NCBI RefSeq assembly: GCF_030929615.1
Contig: NZ_JAVFVU010000007.1
Coordinates: 124,001 to 188,000, forward strand
Reading direction: 5' to 3'
From: Dyadobacter sp. LHD-138
Lineage (GTDB): Bacteria > Bacteroidota > Bacteroidia > Cytophagales > Spirosomataceae
Length of the DNA stretch: 64,000 bases
The notes beneath the pieces are model-generated. The model was not told where the DNA came from, did not search any database, and was given only the letters and a program-made list of their open reading frames with translations. The stretch's first letter is position 1. Each line of letters opens with the position of its first letter. Below are positions 37,301 to 44,868 of this stretch, one piece after another. The position numbers and the translations under genes were made by a program.

Positions 37301-37599
37301 GCATTTCCCTGGTCCGGTACGTTGATGGCATAAGCGCCTTCGCTGTCAGAAACTGTTCCGGTGCTGGTGCCTTTGATGATAATACTTACCCCTGGAAGTC
37401 CCTGACCTGCGTCGTCGGTAACTTTTCCTGTGATATTTTTTTCCGCAGACACATGCGTCAATGGCCCTGAATTTGAGGCAGCATTGCTGTTGGTCAGGCT
37501 GGTTGCTGATAAAAAGATACCAAGCAATGCCCTGGACAGCGCCGATCCGAATGGATTACAGGGCCTGACAAAGTACATTTTTAGTCGAATTAGCTTCAT
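34363..37599 (-). CDS. SusC-like TonB-dependent transporter without STN domain (SusC2)
   Basis: The 1078-residue protein has a signal peptide, a carboxypeptidase-regulatory-like domain (about 55-135, ITGKVTDDAGQGLPGVSIII), the TonB-box-like EEVVVVGYGTQ, a plug domain and the outer-membrane barrel. Unlike SusC1 it lacks the N-terminal STN domain, so it cannot signal directly to FecR. It heads a two-gene operon with SusD2 (2-bp gap). A TGTCTGGGTTAGT segment at 37745-37757, 146 bp upstream, weakly resembles the 23-nt motif of this locus and may be a related control site. Confidence 0.92.
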   Translation of the reverse strand: MKLIRLKMYFVRPCNPFGSALSRALLGIFLSATSLTNSNAASNSGPLTHVSAEKNITGKVTDDAGQGLPGVSIIIKGTSTGTVSDSEGAYAINVPDQGNAVLVFSFVGYISKEITVGSRSTLDIQLAVDSKALEEVVVVGYGTQRKRDITSAVSVINMDDIGEVPKSNVTRMLQGQAPGVIIKQKSGTPGQQFEVKVRGISSLGAGSDPLYVIDGFPVGISVGQNLNPNDIETISILKDAASTAIYGARGSNGVVLITTKAAKEGKTSLNVSIDYGIQNIPDGRKTHVLNGKDFAQFKKEVFIGRYVLANGKQPTNEDIPVDFRNPENTKYSTNWFDLILKNNAPYKDVNVTLSSGKGPIKSVVSVGYYKEDGSLQYTGYDRASVRTNLAGDINKFITMGFNVAGSYSKSNLASTDGRSALVGLTLIADPRYPAYDEKGELIPYYNGVGDIFGFPNPLFLLKNLKRTRNIADILSNGYIELNLAKGLKFRSSLNAKINYNTYKEYVPSTIGLAVATGSSGAPPRIASERDDSEELRNYAADQLLTYNTNFGVNHHFDAMLGYSAQQETTKGLYGSANTFPDDLVPYLGSGTIRSSNSIERKWTMIAYLARLNYSFKDKYLFSATMRREGSSRFSEGNKYGNFPAASVGWRISEESFIPKTPWLTDLKLRASWGKTGNNTYRVSSNNNFGVGQNAGDDGNYASLAFLGINNYLFNNTLSSGKTVSGFANSQLTWEKSDQLDIGFDLATFNNKLIFTVEYYKKITDDMLLGYNIPAVSGFTSTLKNLGKVQNKGIEVAVNYRIKVGQVNLRTNGNITFNRNKVLAIRGQNDFILQGSQYGGYNIQQVGRPIGMIFGYRKLGIFNTQDEINAAPKQDGAIPGAMKFADLHGAADGGPDGIVSYDTKDMTEIGNPNPKFNWAWNVGADYKRFDISVLLMGAYKFDVYRNIEASTMNMDGVFNVLEKAKDRWRSPENPGSNPNGKNSQGGTDYFKWSRESSERYVYDGTHMWVKNVTIGYTLPKINGILSDARIFVNAANLLLVTKYPGNNPDAGVRGGTELNNDDESYPVPRTFSAGLKVNF

Positions 37600-38533
37600 G
37601 AAAATGAAATTTTAAGAGATGGAATAATAAAACTTGCATGCTTTACTGTTTTTGACCATGTTCTTTTAGTAGATAAAAAGAGAGGTGCTAATGCTGAATT
37701 GTGGCTAATCAACACCAGATTTGTTTGCTTCTGTTTATGTCATATGTCTGGGTTAGTGGTTAAAATGAATAATTATATAATGGAATTTGTAATGCTTGCC
37801 GGGTATCATCGCAGTGGTTTTAGTAAAGCGGATGTTTATTAGCATCCATGCCTGCGACGGATCTATTGCAAAAGTTGAGTGACCGACAGAGAAGGATTTC
37901 GGTATCTGTCAAAGCTTGGAGAATGAATTTCAATAGGCAGCCATGATTCACTGTACATGAGAAAACACCACTCTGAGCAGAATCAGAAGGTGTTGGCGTA
38001 TGGAGCTCAAAAGGATAAATTTCACCGGTACTGTATTTTCTGATACGCGGGAAACGAGCATCAAAAAATAGTAAAGCGGGAAATCTGGCAAAGTTTTTAG
38101 TAAAATCTATAATCATCAGCTAAGAGTTTGTACATGATATGAACCGACGATTTTATTGTTCTCCCAAAGGAATATCTACAGAGTATTCAGGATATATTGG
38201 CTGCTGAGATGGATAATGATAATAAAGGATTGATTGTCAGTTGCATGTAACTATTTTTCATTTATAATACAACAAAGTAAGGTTATTGTGCAATGTTAAA
38301 ACATATTGCATTTGATATTAAATATGCATTTTTTGATATTATCTATAACGAAGGTTATAGGTGAAGAGAGAGTTAGAGGCGGTTAAGCTCTAATTAGGTA
38401 TACTAGCGGTATCAAAAAAGACAAACCCGATCTTAACGAAGATCGGGTTTGTCTTTTTTGATACATAAATGATTATTCAGGATCGGAAATTCTGTGGTTT
38501 AAATCTAGCCCTTCTAATTTCCGTAGGGATCCA
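37600..38533. other. Gene-poor intergenic region upstream of SusC2
   Basis: Of these 934 bp only the first 200 or so are likely SusC2 promoter and leader. The minus-strand frame at 37820-38116 (98 codons) has no homology I recognise and no typical start context, so it is not called. A segment of it (LLFFDARFPRIRK) faintly resembles the fragment at 38534-38704. The only strong element is the 25-bp hairpin at 38410-38463. Confidence 0.5.
38410..38463. terminator. Very strong bidirectional hairpin terminator
   Basis: Two 25-nt arms (38410-38434 and 38439-38463) are perfectly complementary around a 4-nt AACG loop, with A6 and T6 runs inside the stem ends. It lies 263 bp after the XRE-type regulator on the minus strand, and no plus-strand gene ends before it. 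It most likely terminates the regulator transcript, or an unseen plus-strand RNA. Confidence 0.75.
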
Positions 38534-38704
38534 TTAAAAATTAAAAGATTTGGATGGAGTCGTATCCCACATGGTAATGCCGCTATCCGACATTCCAAAA
38601 ATGTGAGGCTTCATTGCTGCGGCTTTTGCAAAGCGGGAATTACGGATATCGAAAAAAGAGGAAAACAATTTTACAGTGTCAGCAGAAAAAAACGGACGAT
38701 TTTT
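38534..38704 (-). pseudogene. C-terminal remnant of an unrecognised protein
   Basis: A minus-strand frame is open for 56 codons (stop at 38534-38536, preceding stop at 38705-38707) and contains protein-like sequence, for example FFDIRNSRFAKAAAMKPHIF and FGMSDSGITMWDTTPSK. It has no credible start in its first part; the only ATGs lie mid-frame. I interpret it as the decayed 3' end of a gene lost from this site. The family is not recognised, and chance is the alternative. Confidence 0.35.
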
Positions 38705-38725
38705 CTATTGTGAAAAGCGCAGGAA

Positions 38726-39157
38726 TTATTTGAATTCCTGGAATGTTCCGTCGGAATAAAAGATTAGAATTCGCTCGACTTTTTTGTCATCCCCGGGAGC
38801 ATTTTTTTCGCCTCTGAGATTTTCATGTGTAGGAATCTGCTGGCTACTATTATTTCTACGCGATTCTGAGTGGCTGGATATGCCGCTTTTCTGCCCATTA
38901 AAAACGGTATAATGATCTGCTTTAAAAGGTTTTATTTCGCTAATGGATTCCGGTAAATCTTCGTCTTCCAAAATCCAATTAATACCCAAATCCGGGAATC
39001 TTCGGATGATTTTCTGAACAATGTCCAAACTTGGTTTATTTCTACCGGCGATGATGTGAGAAATGCTGGATCGCTGTATTCCGATCTCATCAGCGAAGTG
39101 AGATGGCGATATATTTTTGTCAACCAGTATTTGCTTTATTTTCTCATTCAGATCCAT
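38726..39157 (-). CDS. XRE-type helix-turn-helix regulator
   Basis: Read from the ATG at 39157 the protein has 143 residues. Residues 1-65 form a Cro/CI-type HTH (MDLNEKIKQILVDKNISPSHFADEIGIQRSSISHIIAGRNKPSL). The middle is polar and probably disordered, and the end (VERILIFYSDGTFQEFK) is conserved in related Bacteroidota proteins by my recollection. The frame extends to 39235 but the extra 26 residues are Cys-rich and overlap the operator region, so 39157 is preferred. The upstream 200 bp carry several TTTAC/GTAAA palindromes, suggesting that it binds its own promoter. Confidence 0.85.
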   Translation of the reverse strand: MDLNEKIKQILVDKNISPSHFADEIGIQRSSISHIIAGRNKPSLDIVQKIIRRFPDLGINWILEDEDLPESISEIKPFKADHYTVFNGQKSGISSHSESRRNNSSQQIPTHENLRGEKNAPGDDKKVERILIFYSDGTFQEFK

Positions 39158-39215
39158 AGTATACAATCTTAAACAGCTGCACATTTGTAAATCAGCACTT
39201 ACAAAGCTAAATAAA

Positions 39216-39363
39216 TTTACTTTTGTAAACAACATAAAAGTAAATTTTACAATTTAAAAATGTAAACAGAAAACACAATTGTGAATTTACTTCACTATTT
39301 ACAATTGTAAACTATCTGACTCAATACATTTTAGCTATTTAATCTCCTGTTTATTTACGTAAA
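39216..39363. promoter_or_regulatory. Cluster of TTTAC-GTAAA palindromes (probable operators)
   Basis: TTTACTTTTGTAAA (39216-39229) and TTTACAATTGTAAA (39298-39311) share the pattern TTTAC-N4-GTAAA; the second is a perfect palindrome. TTTACGTAAA (39354-39363) is a no-spacer version, and 39246-39266 has the half-sites 11 nt apart. Additional single half-sites are scattered between. All are within about 210 bp upstream of the HTH regulator start and absent from its coding region as far as I see, so autoregulation is likely. Confidence 0.6.
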
Positions 39364-39369
39364 CATAAA

Positions 39370-39402
39370 AAAGTGCGATACCCATAACAGATATCGCACT
39401 TT
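39370..39402 (-). terminator. Terminator of dapD
   Basis: An 11-bp perfect stem (39370-39380 with 39392-39402) and an 11-nt loop lie 54 bp after the dapD stop. The plus-strand A-run before it becomes a T-run on the minus strand. Confidence 0.8.
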
Positions 39403-39455
39403 AATAAATTAAATATCGAAATGTTAATTATAAAATTAACATACTACACAGAAAG

Positions 39456-40271
39456 CTAAACTGTAACGTTATTCTCACGAAGCGCTTCGTTTAAAGAAGT
39501 CTTCAAATCTGTACTTGCTTTACGCTTTCCAATGATCAAAGCGCACGGAACATGGTAGGTTCCAGCTGCGAAATGCTTAGGCAGCGTTCCCGGAATAACA
39601 ACAGAATCCGCTGGAACAAAACCTTTGTATTCGACTGGTTCAGGACCCGTTACATCGATTATTTTAGAGCTTCCCGTGATGGTTACACCAGCGCCAAGAA
39701 CGGCTCTTTTACCAATATGTGCGCCTTCTACTACGATACAGCGGGAACCAATGAAGGCACCGTCTTCAATGATTACAGGAGCGGCCTGTACAGGCTCTAA
39801 AACACCGCCTATTCCAACGCCGCCGCTCAGGTGAACATTCTTCCCGATCTGCGCACAACTCCCCACAGTCGCCCATGTATCAACCATGGTTCCTTCGTCT
39901 ATATAGGCACCGATGTTTACGTAGGATGGCATCAATACAACACCCTTTGAAATGTATGCACCATAACGGGCAACGGCTGGCGGTACCACGCGTACACCAA
40001 GCTTGTCATAACCCGTTTTTAGTTTCATTTTATCGTGATATTCAAAAATGCCCACTTCACTAACCTCCATTTGCTGGATTGGGAAATACAAGATGATGGC
40101 TTTTTTCAAGGCCTCATTTACTAACCAGGAGCCATCTTCCTGGGGTTCCGCTACACGAAGCCTCCCCTTGTCAACTTCTTCTATGATGTTTTTAATGATC
40201 TCAATGTTCGCCGGGTCTTTCAATAATTCGCGGTTTGACCAGAACTGTTCAATCTGAGTGTTAAGGCTCAT
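39456..40271 (-). CDS. dapD: 2,3,4,5-tetrahydropyridine-2,6-dicarboxylate N-succinyltransferase
   Basis: The 271-residue enzyme transfers a succinyl group from succinyl-CoA to tetrahydrodipicolinate in the lysine/meso-diaminopimelate pathway. The sequence shows the N-terminal helical domain (LNTQIEQFWSNRELL) and the left-handed beta-helix of hexapeptide repeats (about 100-240: GAYIDEGTMVDTWATVGSCA, IGKNVHLSGGVGIGGVLEP, GSRCIVVEGAHIG). The length is typical of bacterial DapD. It stands alone with its own terminator and a 424-bp upstream region. Confidence 0.96.
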   Translation of the reverse strand: MSLNTQIEQFWSNRELLKDPANIEIIKNIIEEVDKGRLRVAEPQEDGSWLVNEALKKAIILYFPIQQMEVSEVGIFEYHDKMKLKTGYDKLGVRVVPPAVARYGAYISKGVVLMPSYVNIGAYIDEGTMVDTWATVGSCAQIGKNVHLSGGVGIGGVLEPVQAAPVIIEDGAFIGSRCIVVEGAHIGKRAVLGAGVTITGSSKIIDVTGPEPVEYKGFVPADSVVIPGTLPKHFAAGTYHVPCALIIGKRKASTDLKTSLNEALRENNVTV

Positions 40272-40695
40272 GTTAAAGTAGTTAATTAATTAAAAGTATT
40301 TAAAGTACTGTAATATAGATAGTTATAATTTAGTTAGGTCTTTTATTCTAACGATCTACTTTATTAAAAAGAAGACTGTTAAGCATATAAGAAACCCCTA
40401 CCTTTCCAACGATCCTCACAAATATATAGGATTAGGCGCAGTAATTAAAATGAATGCAAGAAAGAAGTAAACAGAAAATAAACTAATTACTAGCTACCTA
40501 AATTAGTAATAAAATAAAGTTACTAAAACCGATAGCTTAGTAATTTGCTAAACTCAATCGTAAAATTCATGCCTAAGGCTATATTTTTTAGTTCTATTTC
40601 TTTTACTTATGAAACCGCAATTATTCTCGTAAATTCTTTAAAACCGCGTTCATTTTTCTTAATATTGCCCTGTAATAACATAATCTTATAAGCAC
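40272..40695. other. Divergent intergenic region between dapD and gap
   Basis: This AT-rich 424-bp stretch holds the promoters of both divergent genes. A TAATATTG at 40660-40667 is one base off the -7 consensus for gap, without a convincing -33 partner. Nothing else was identified. Confidence 0.5.
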
Positions 40696-41709
40696 ATGTC
40701 AAAAGTTAAAGTTGCAATCAATGGTTTTGGACGTATTGGCCGTCTTGTTTATCGCCAAATCTACAACATGGAAGGCATTGATATCGTAGCCATCAATGAT
40801 CTAACCAGCCCTAAAGTATTAGCTCACTTACTTAAATACGATACAGCACAAGGCAGATTCAATGCCGAAGTAACTTCTACGGAGAATTCAATCGTTGTAA
40901 ACGGCGAAAACGTAGTAATATATGCTCAGAAAGACCCTACCCTAATTCCTTGGGGATCTCATGATGTTGACGTAGTCCTTGAATGTACAGGGTTCTTCAC
41001 AAGCAAAGAATCAGCAGAAGGACACATCAAAGCTGGTGCTAAGAAAGTTGTTATCTCTGCTCCTGCAACAGGTGATCTTAAAACAATCGTATTTAATGTT
41101 AACCATAACATTTTGGACGGTTCTGAGACGATTATCAGTGCAGCATCTTGTACAACCAACTGTCTTGCTCCAATGGCACAGGTTTTAGAAGATAAATTTG
41201 GTATCGTTAACGGATTGATGACAACAATCCATGCTTATACAAACGATCAGAATACACAGGATTCTCCACATCCAAAAGGAGATTTGAGAAGAGCCCGTGC
41301 TGCTGCACAAAACATCGTACCTAACAGCACTGGTGCTGCAAAGGCGATCGGCCTTGTATTGCCTTCATTGAAAGGTAAATTGGACGGATCAGCACAGCGT
41401 GTACCAACTCTTACAGGTTCTCTTACTGAATTAACAGTGATCCTGGGTAAAGAAACAAGCGTAGAAGAGATCAATGCTGCGATGAAAGCTGCTGCGAACG
41501 AAAGCTACGGTTATACAGAAGATGAGATCGTGAGCAGCGATATTATCGGCATCAGCTACGGTTCTCTATTCGATGCAACACAAACAAAGGTTCAGAAAAT
41601 CGGAGATACCCAGTTGGTAAGAACGGTGAGCTGGTATGATAACGAAATGTCCTACGTTTCTCAATTGGTTCGTACAGTAAACTACTTTGCTACTCTTTTG
41701 AGTAAGTAA
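40696..41709 (+). CDS. gap: Glyceraldehyde-3-phosphate dehydrogenase, type I
   Basis: The 337-residue enzyme oxidises and phosphorylates glyceraldehyde-3-phosphate in glycolysis. It has the N-terminal NAD-binding motif [15 protein letters not shown], an Asp at the end of beta-2 (AINDL) that indicates NAD rather than NADP preference, and the catalytic C152 in [12 protein letters not shown]. The C-terminal [13 protein letters not shown] motif is intact. It is monocistronic, ending at a strong terminator. Confidence 0.97.
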   Translation: MSKVKVAINGFGRIGRLVYRQIYNMEGIDIVAINDLTSPKVLAHLLKYDTAQGRFNAEVTSTENSIVVNGENVVIYAQKDPTLIPWGSHDVDVVLECTGFFTSKESAEGHIKAGAKKVVISAPATGDLKTIVFNVNHNILDGSETIISAASCTTNCLAPMAQVLEDKFGIVNGLMTTIHAYTNDQNTQDSPHPKGDLRRARAAAQNIVPNSTGAAKAIGLVLPSLKGKLDGSAQRVPTLTGSLTELTVILGKETSVEEINAAMKAAANESYGYTEDEIVSSDIIGISYGSLFDATQTKVQKIGDTQLVRTVSWYDNEMSYVSQLVRTVNYFATLLSK

Positions 41710-41728
41710 TTAGTATTTAGTAATGCTA

Positions 41729-41768
41729 AAAAAATCCCGGGCGTCGCTAAGACAACCCGGGATTTTTT
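41729..41768 (+). terminator. Terminator after gap
   Basis: A perfect 13-bp stem (41729-41741 and 41756-41768) with a 14-nt loop and a T6 end lies 19 bp after the stop. It could also help insulate the convergent trmB gene. Confidence 0.9.
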
Positions 41769-41838
41769 GCTTCACAGCCTATCGGTAGTCATCACGCTTC
41801 CCATCAAATTTACAGGACCCGATCAAAACCGTAAAATT

Positions 41839-42501
41839 CTAGTCGATCATCACCGACTTAATGAACTTGATCGTGTAACCTTTTGCAACGAAGATCTTTT
41901 CATAATGTGTCTTGACGCCATGGTGCTCTTCCAGCAGCGGAGAATGATACAGGTCATCCGTATGTTCAACAATTTTATATTTCTCCGAATTCCCTATCGT
42001 GTCCAAACTATACTCGTATAAAAACGTGCTGTCGGTTTTCAGACAAAATAATCCGTCCTTTTTCAAATATTTGGCATAACTGCTTAGAAAGTCCGGATTC
42101 GTCAATCGCTTGGCTTCGTCCCGGTCACGAACCTGCGGGTCCGGGTGAATAAGCCAGATCTCATCGAGTTCATTATCTTCGAAAAATTCCCCCGAATACT
42201 GAATACCGGCTCTTAAAAAAGCAACATTGGTCAACCCCGCCTCACTCGCGGACTGGCTTCCTCTGGCAATACGATCTCCCTTGATATCCATCCCAATAAA
42301 ATTCTTATCCGGAAAAACCTGGCCAAGGCCAATGGTGTACTCGCCTTTTCCGCAAGCCAGTTCGAGCACTATGGGGTTGCTGTTATTAAAGTACAATTCA
42401 TTCCACTTCCCTTTAACCGAAGTATATAATGATTTCCCTCTTTCAATGACATTGGTTGCCTGGGCACTGAACTCGTAATGGTGTAATTTTCTTCTCGACA
42501 T
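41839..42501 (-). CDS. trmB: tRNA (guanine-N7-)-methyltransferase
   Basis: The 220-residue SAM-dependent enzyme methylates G46 of tRNAs. SAM-binding residues appear in VLELACGKGEYTIGL and FIGMDIKGDRI, and the family signature in IWLIHPDPQVRDRDEAKRL, where the usual F-P-D-P-x-x-K is HPDPQVR. The N-terminal region (KLHHYEF) fits other Bacteroidota TrmB. It follows folC by 19 bp on the same strand and is likely co-transcribed with it. Confidence 0.92.
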   Translation of the reverse strand: MSRRKLHHYEFSAQATNVIERGKSLYTSVKGKWNELYFNNSNPIVLELACGKGEYTIGLGQVFPDKNFIGMDIKGDRIARGSQSASEAGLTNVAFLRAGIQYSGEFFEDNELDEIWLIHPDPQVRDRDEAKRLTNPDFLSSYAKYLKKDGLFCLKTDSTFLYEYSLDTIGNSEKYKIVEHTDDLYHSPLLEEHHGVKTHYEKIFVAKGYTIKFIKSVMID

Positions 42502-42520
42502 CTTAAATTAATTCAACAAA

Positions 42521-43822
42521 CTATAACTGATCCAGATCTGCCACTACAAAAGTGCTCCCACCTACGTAGATCGCATCATCCGGATTTGATTCTAAAATTG
42601 CCGCCTCCAGGGCGATATTGACATCAGGATAAACAGACCCCTCCAAACCGGCTTTAAGTGCTTCCTGTTGCAAATCTGACGCATTTAATGCACGCATGTT
42701 GGAAGGCTGACAAAAATAATATTTACCATCCGCCGGAAACAGCTTTAAAATGGTTGAAATGTCCTTATCCGCAACAAACCCGATCACAAATCGCTTCTGA
42801 TTGGCCGCGATGCTGTTAAACTGCTGCATCGTATAACTTACACCCGCGTAATTGTGTGCAGTATCACAAAATACCTGCGGGCTTTCGCGCAGCTTTTGCC
42901 AGCGGCCTTTCAAACCGGTATTGGCCACCACAGCAGACAATCCATTGTAAACAGCTTCCTTTGAAATTTCAAGACCTATCATGCGCAGCGAATCAATAGC
43001 AGCAAGCACCCCACCAATATTTTTCAGCTGGTAAATCCCAGCCAGGTCCAGTTTCACATTTTCATATACGGTCTTGCCAGTTGCTTTGTCCCGAACATCC
43101 AGTGAAAGTTTCCCTTGATCATGATGCACATGAACCATTTCAAACAGATCCGATCCGTAACGAATCCCGGAACTTCTTTCCGTAGAAGCCTGATCGAAGA
43201 CATCAGTAATCTCTGCGTCCTGCCGCTCGCTGATCACCGCCGGTACGTTCGGTTTAATAATGCCCGCTTTTTCAAAAGCAATCTTGGCCAGTGTGTCACC
43301 CAGGAACTGCGTATGGTCATAACTGACGTTCGTGATGACCGATAAAACCGGTGTGATAATGTTGGTCGAATCCAATCTGCCCCCCATCCCGACTTCGATC
43401 ACCGCAATGTCCACATTGCACTTTTCGAAATAAGCAAAAGCCATAGCCACCGTTACCTCGAAGAAGGATGGACTCAAACGCTCGATGTAAGATTTATTAA
43501 CAGCGGTAAATTCGCAAATAAAATCTTCATCAATACTGGTCCCGTTGATCTTTATACGTTCGGTAAATGACTTTAAATGAGGGGATGTGTACAAACCGAC
43601 CTTATAACCGGCTTCCTGCAAAACTGAGGCCAGCATATGCGAAGTACTGCCCTTGCCATTGGTGCCGCCCACATGAATCGTTTTGTACTTTTCCTGCGGA
43701 TCGCCCAGATGTTTACAGAGTTGGAGGGTAGTATGAAGGCCCGGCTTGAAAGCACGGGCCCCGATATTTTGAAAGACTGGTAAACGACTATACAGATAGT
43801 CGATTGTTTCCTGATAATTCAT
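42521..43822 (-). CDS. folC: Bifunctional folylpolyglutamate synthase / dihydrofolate synthase
   Basis: The 433-residue Mur-ligase-family enzyme adds glutamate to dihydropteroate or folates. The ATP loop (VGGTNGKGSTSHML), the omega-loop region (LYTSPHLKSFTERI), the substrate/Mg site (EVGMGGRLDSTNII) and the C-terminal domain (FCDTAHNYAG) are present. It starts 6 bp after the TonB-like gene, so a tonB-folC-trmB transcript is likely. Confidence 0.95.
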   Translation of the reverse strand: MNYQETIDYLYSRLPVFQNIGARAFKPGLHTTLQLCKHLGDPQEKYKTIHVGGTNGKGSTSHMLASVLQEAGYKVGLYTSPHLKSFTERIKINGTSIDEDFICEFTAVNKSYIERLSPSFFEVTVAMAFAYFEKCNVDIAVIEVGMGGRLDSTNIITPVLSVITNVSYDHTQFLGDTLAKIAFEKAGIIKPNVPAVISERQDAEITDVFDQASTERSSGIRYGSDLFEMVHVHHDQGKLSLDVRDKATGKTVYENVKLDLAGIYQLKNIGGVLAAIDSLRMIGLEISKEAVYNGLSAVVANTGLKGRWQKLRESPQVFCDTAHNYAGVSYTMQQFNSIAANQKRFVIGFVADKDISTILKLFPADGKYYFCQPSNMRALNASDLQQEALKAGLEGSVYPDVNIALEAAILESNPDDAIYVGGSTFVVADLDQL

Positions 43823-43828
43823 TACGTA

Positions 43829-44755
43829 TTACTGCGAACTGATTTTGAAAGTGATCGTGCCGGTTGACTCTTCCGGAACATTGGATGACTGGGAAATAAA
43901 AGTAAGCTCACGAACTGCGCTCCGGTACTGGTTAACCACCGCATAGTCGGTCACCGTAGTGCTTTGCGTGATGATATTTTTCACCCGGCCATTCTTATCC
44001 ACGGTGATTTTAAAAGTGATTGATCCTGTGGCATCAGACTTATCATTCACAACCGGACGTCTGGACCACTTCCAGCCCGATAAACTTAGCCCCACAGCCG
44101 TTCCACCGCCACCGCCTTCACCTTTGTATGTTTTTGCAAATAAACTGCCTGATTTGGCTCCTTTATCACCAAGGCCTTCTGCATCGTCGCCGTTATTGTT
44201 TCCGCCAACCCCGCTTTTAGTTCCGTTGGTGCCATTACTCCCCGATTTGCTTCCGGAAGATTTCGTAAAAAGGGCGTCTTTGTTAACAGCCTTCTCGGGA
44301 GCCGGTTTGGATACCGGTGTCGACGAAGACACACTACCTGTCGATTTTTTCACGTCTGTCTTTTCAGGCGCTTCTACCGGGCTTTCCACTTTCGATGTGA
44401 TCGCAGGTTTTTCAGCAACCGTTTTAGTCGGCTTAACAGACTCTATTTTCGGTGGGGTCGGTGGCGTTGGTTTCGGCGTAGCGACAGATTTTCTTTCTTT
44501 CGTCTCTTCCGCTTCCGCACGCATATTCTCCCGCACCTTGGAATTGCTCGGCTTGTTGTAGGTCTGGATATCCCCTTTTCCCACTTTACTGGTACCATAA
44601 TTAACTTCAACAAAAAGCTCCATCGGCTCAACTTTCGGTACCGAGCTGCTCAGGCGTATAAAGAAAAATACACCCAGCAAAGCAATGGTAATACCAAAAG
44701 ACATAGCCCAGGATACTGCTATTCGCCGACGATCTTCTGCTTGTAATTCAAACAT
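43829..44755 (-). CDS. TonB/TolA-like energy-transducer protein
   Basis: The 308-residue protein from the ATG at 44755 has one N-terminal membrane helix (about 12-34), a long Pro/Lys/Ser/Glu-rich linker (about 70-170, TPKPTPPTPPKIE), a Gly/Asn-rich stretch (about 185-215), and a C-terminal domain with the TonB pattern (GSITFKITVDKNGRVKNI ... GTITFKISSQ). The frame to 44818 only adds residues before the natural start. It may energise outer-membrane transporters of the SusC type; no exbB/exbD genes are in view. It is followed by folC after 6 bp. Confidence 0.8.
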   Translation of the reverse strand: MFELQAEDRRRIAVSWAMSFGITIALLGVFFFIRLSSSVPKVEPMELFVEVNYGTSKVGKGDIQTYNKPSNSKVRENMRAEAEETKERKSVATPKPTPPTPPKIESVKPTKTVAEKPAITSKVESPVEAPEKTDVKKSTGSVSSSTPVSKPAPEKAVNKDALFTKSSGSKSGSNGTNGTKSGVGGNNNGDDAEGLGDKGAKSGSLFAKTYKGEGGGGGTAVGLSLSGWKWSRRPVVNDKSDATGSITFKITVDKNGRVKNIITQSTTVTDYAVVNQYRSAVRELTFISQSSNVPEESTGTITFKISSQ

Positions 44756-44817
44756 TGATTTGATTCGTTTGTGATTTTGTGTTGAACGTAAAATTATGTC
44801 ATTTTCGTATAATAACA

Positions 44818-44848
44818 AAAGAAGGAGCCTTTTCGAGGCTCCTTCTTT
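44818..44848 (-). terminator. Terminator after the HU-SPOR gene
   Basis: A perfect 13-bp stem (44818-44830 and 44836-44848) with a 5-nt loop lies 20 bp beyond the stop at 44869 on the minus strand, so it ends the operon upstream of the tonB-like gene. Confidence 0.85.
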
Positions 44849-44868
44849 CTATTTTCTATCTTAAACTT

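Noticed and set aside
37820..38116. 98-codon minus-strand frame upstream of SusC2
   Set aside because: It has no recognisable family, an unconvincing start and a position in the SusC2 leader or promoter region; only a faint similarity to the 38534-38704 fragment.
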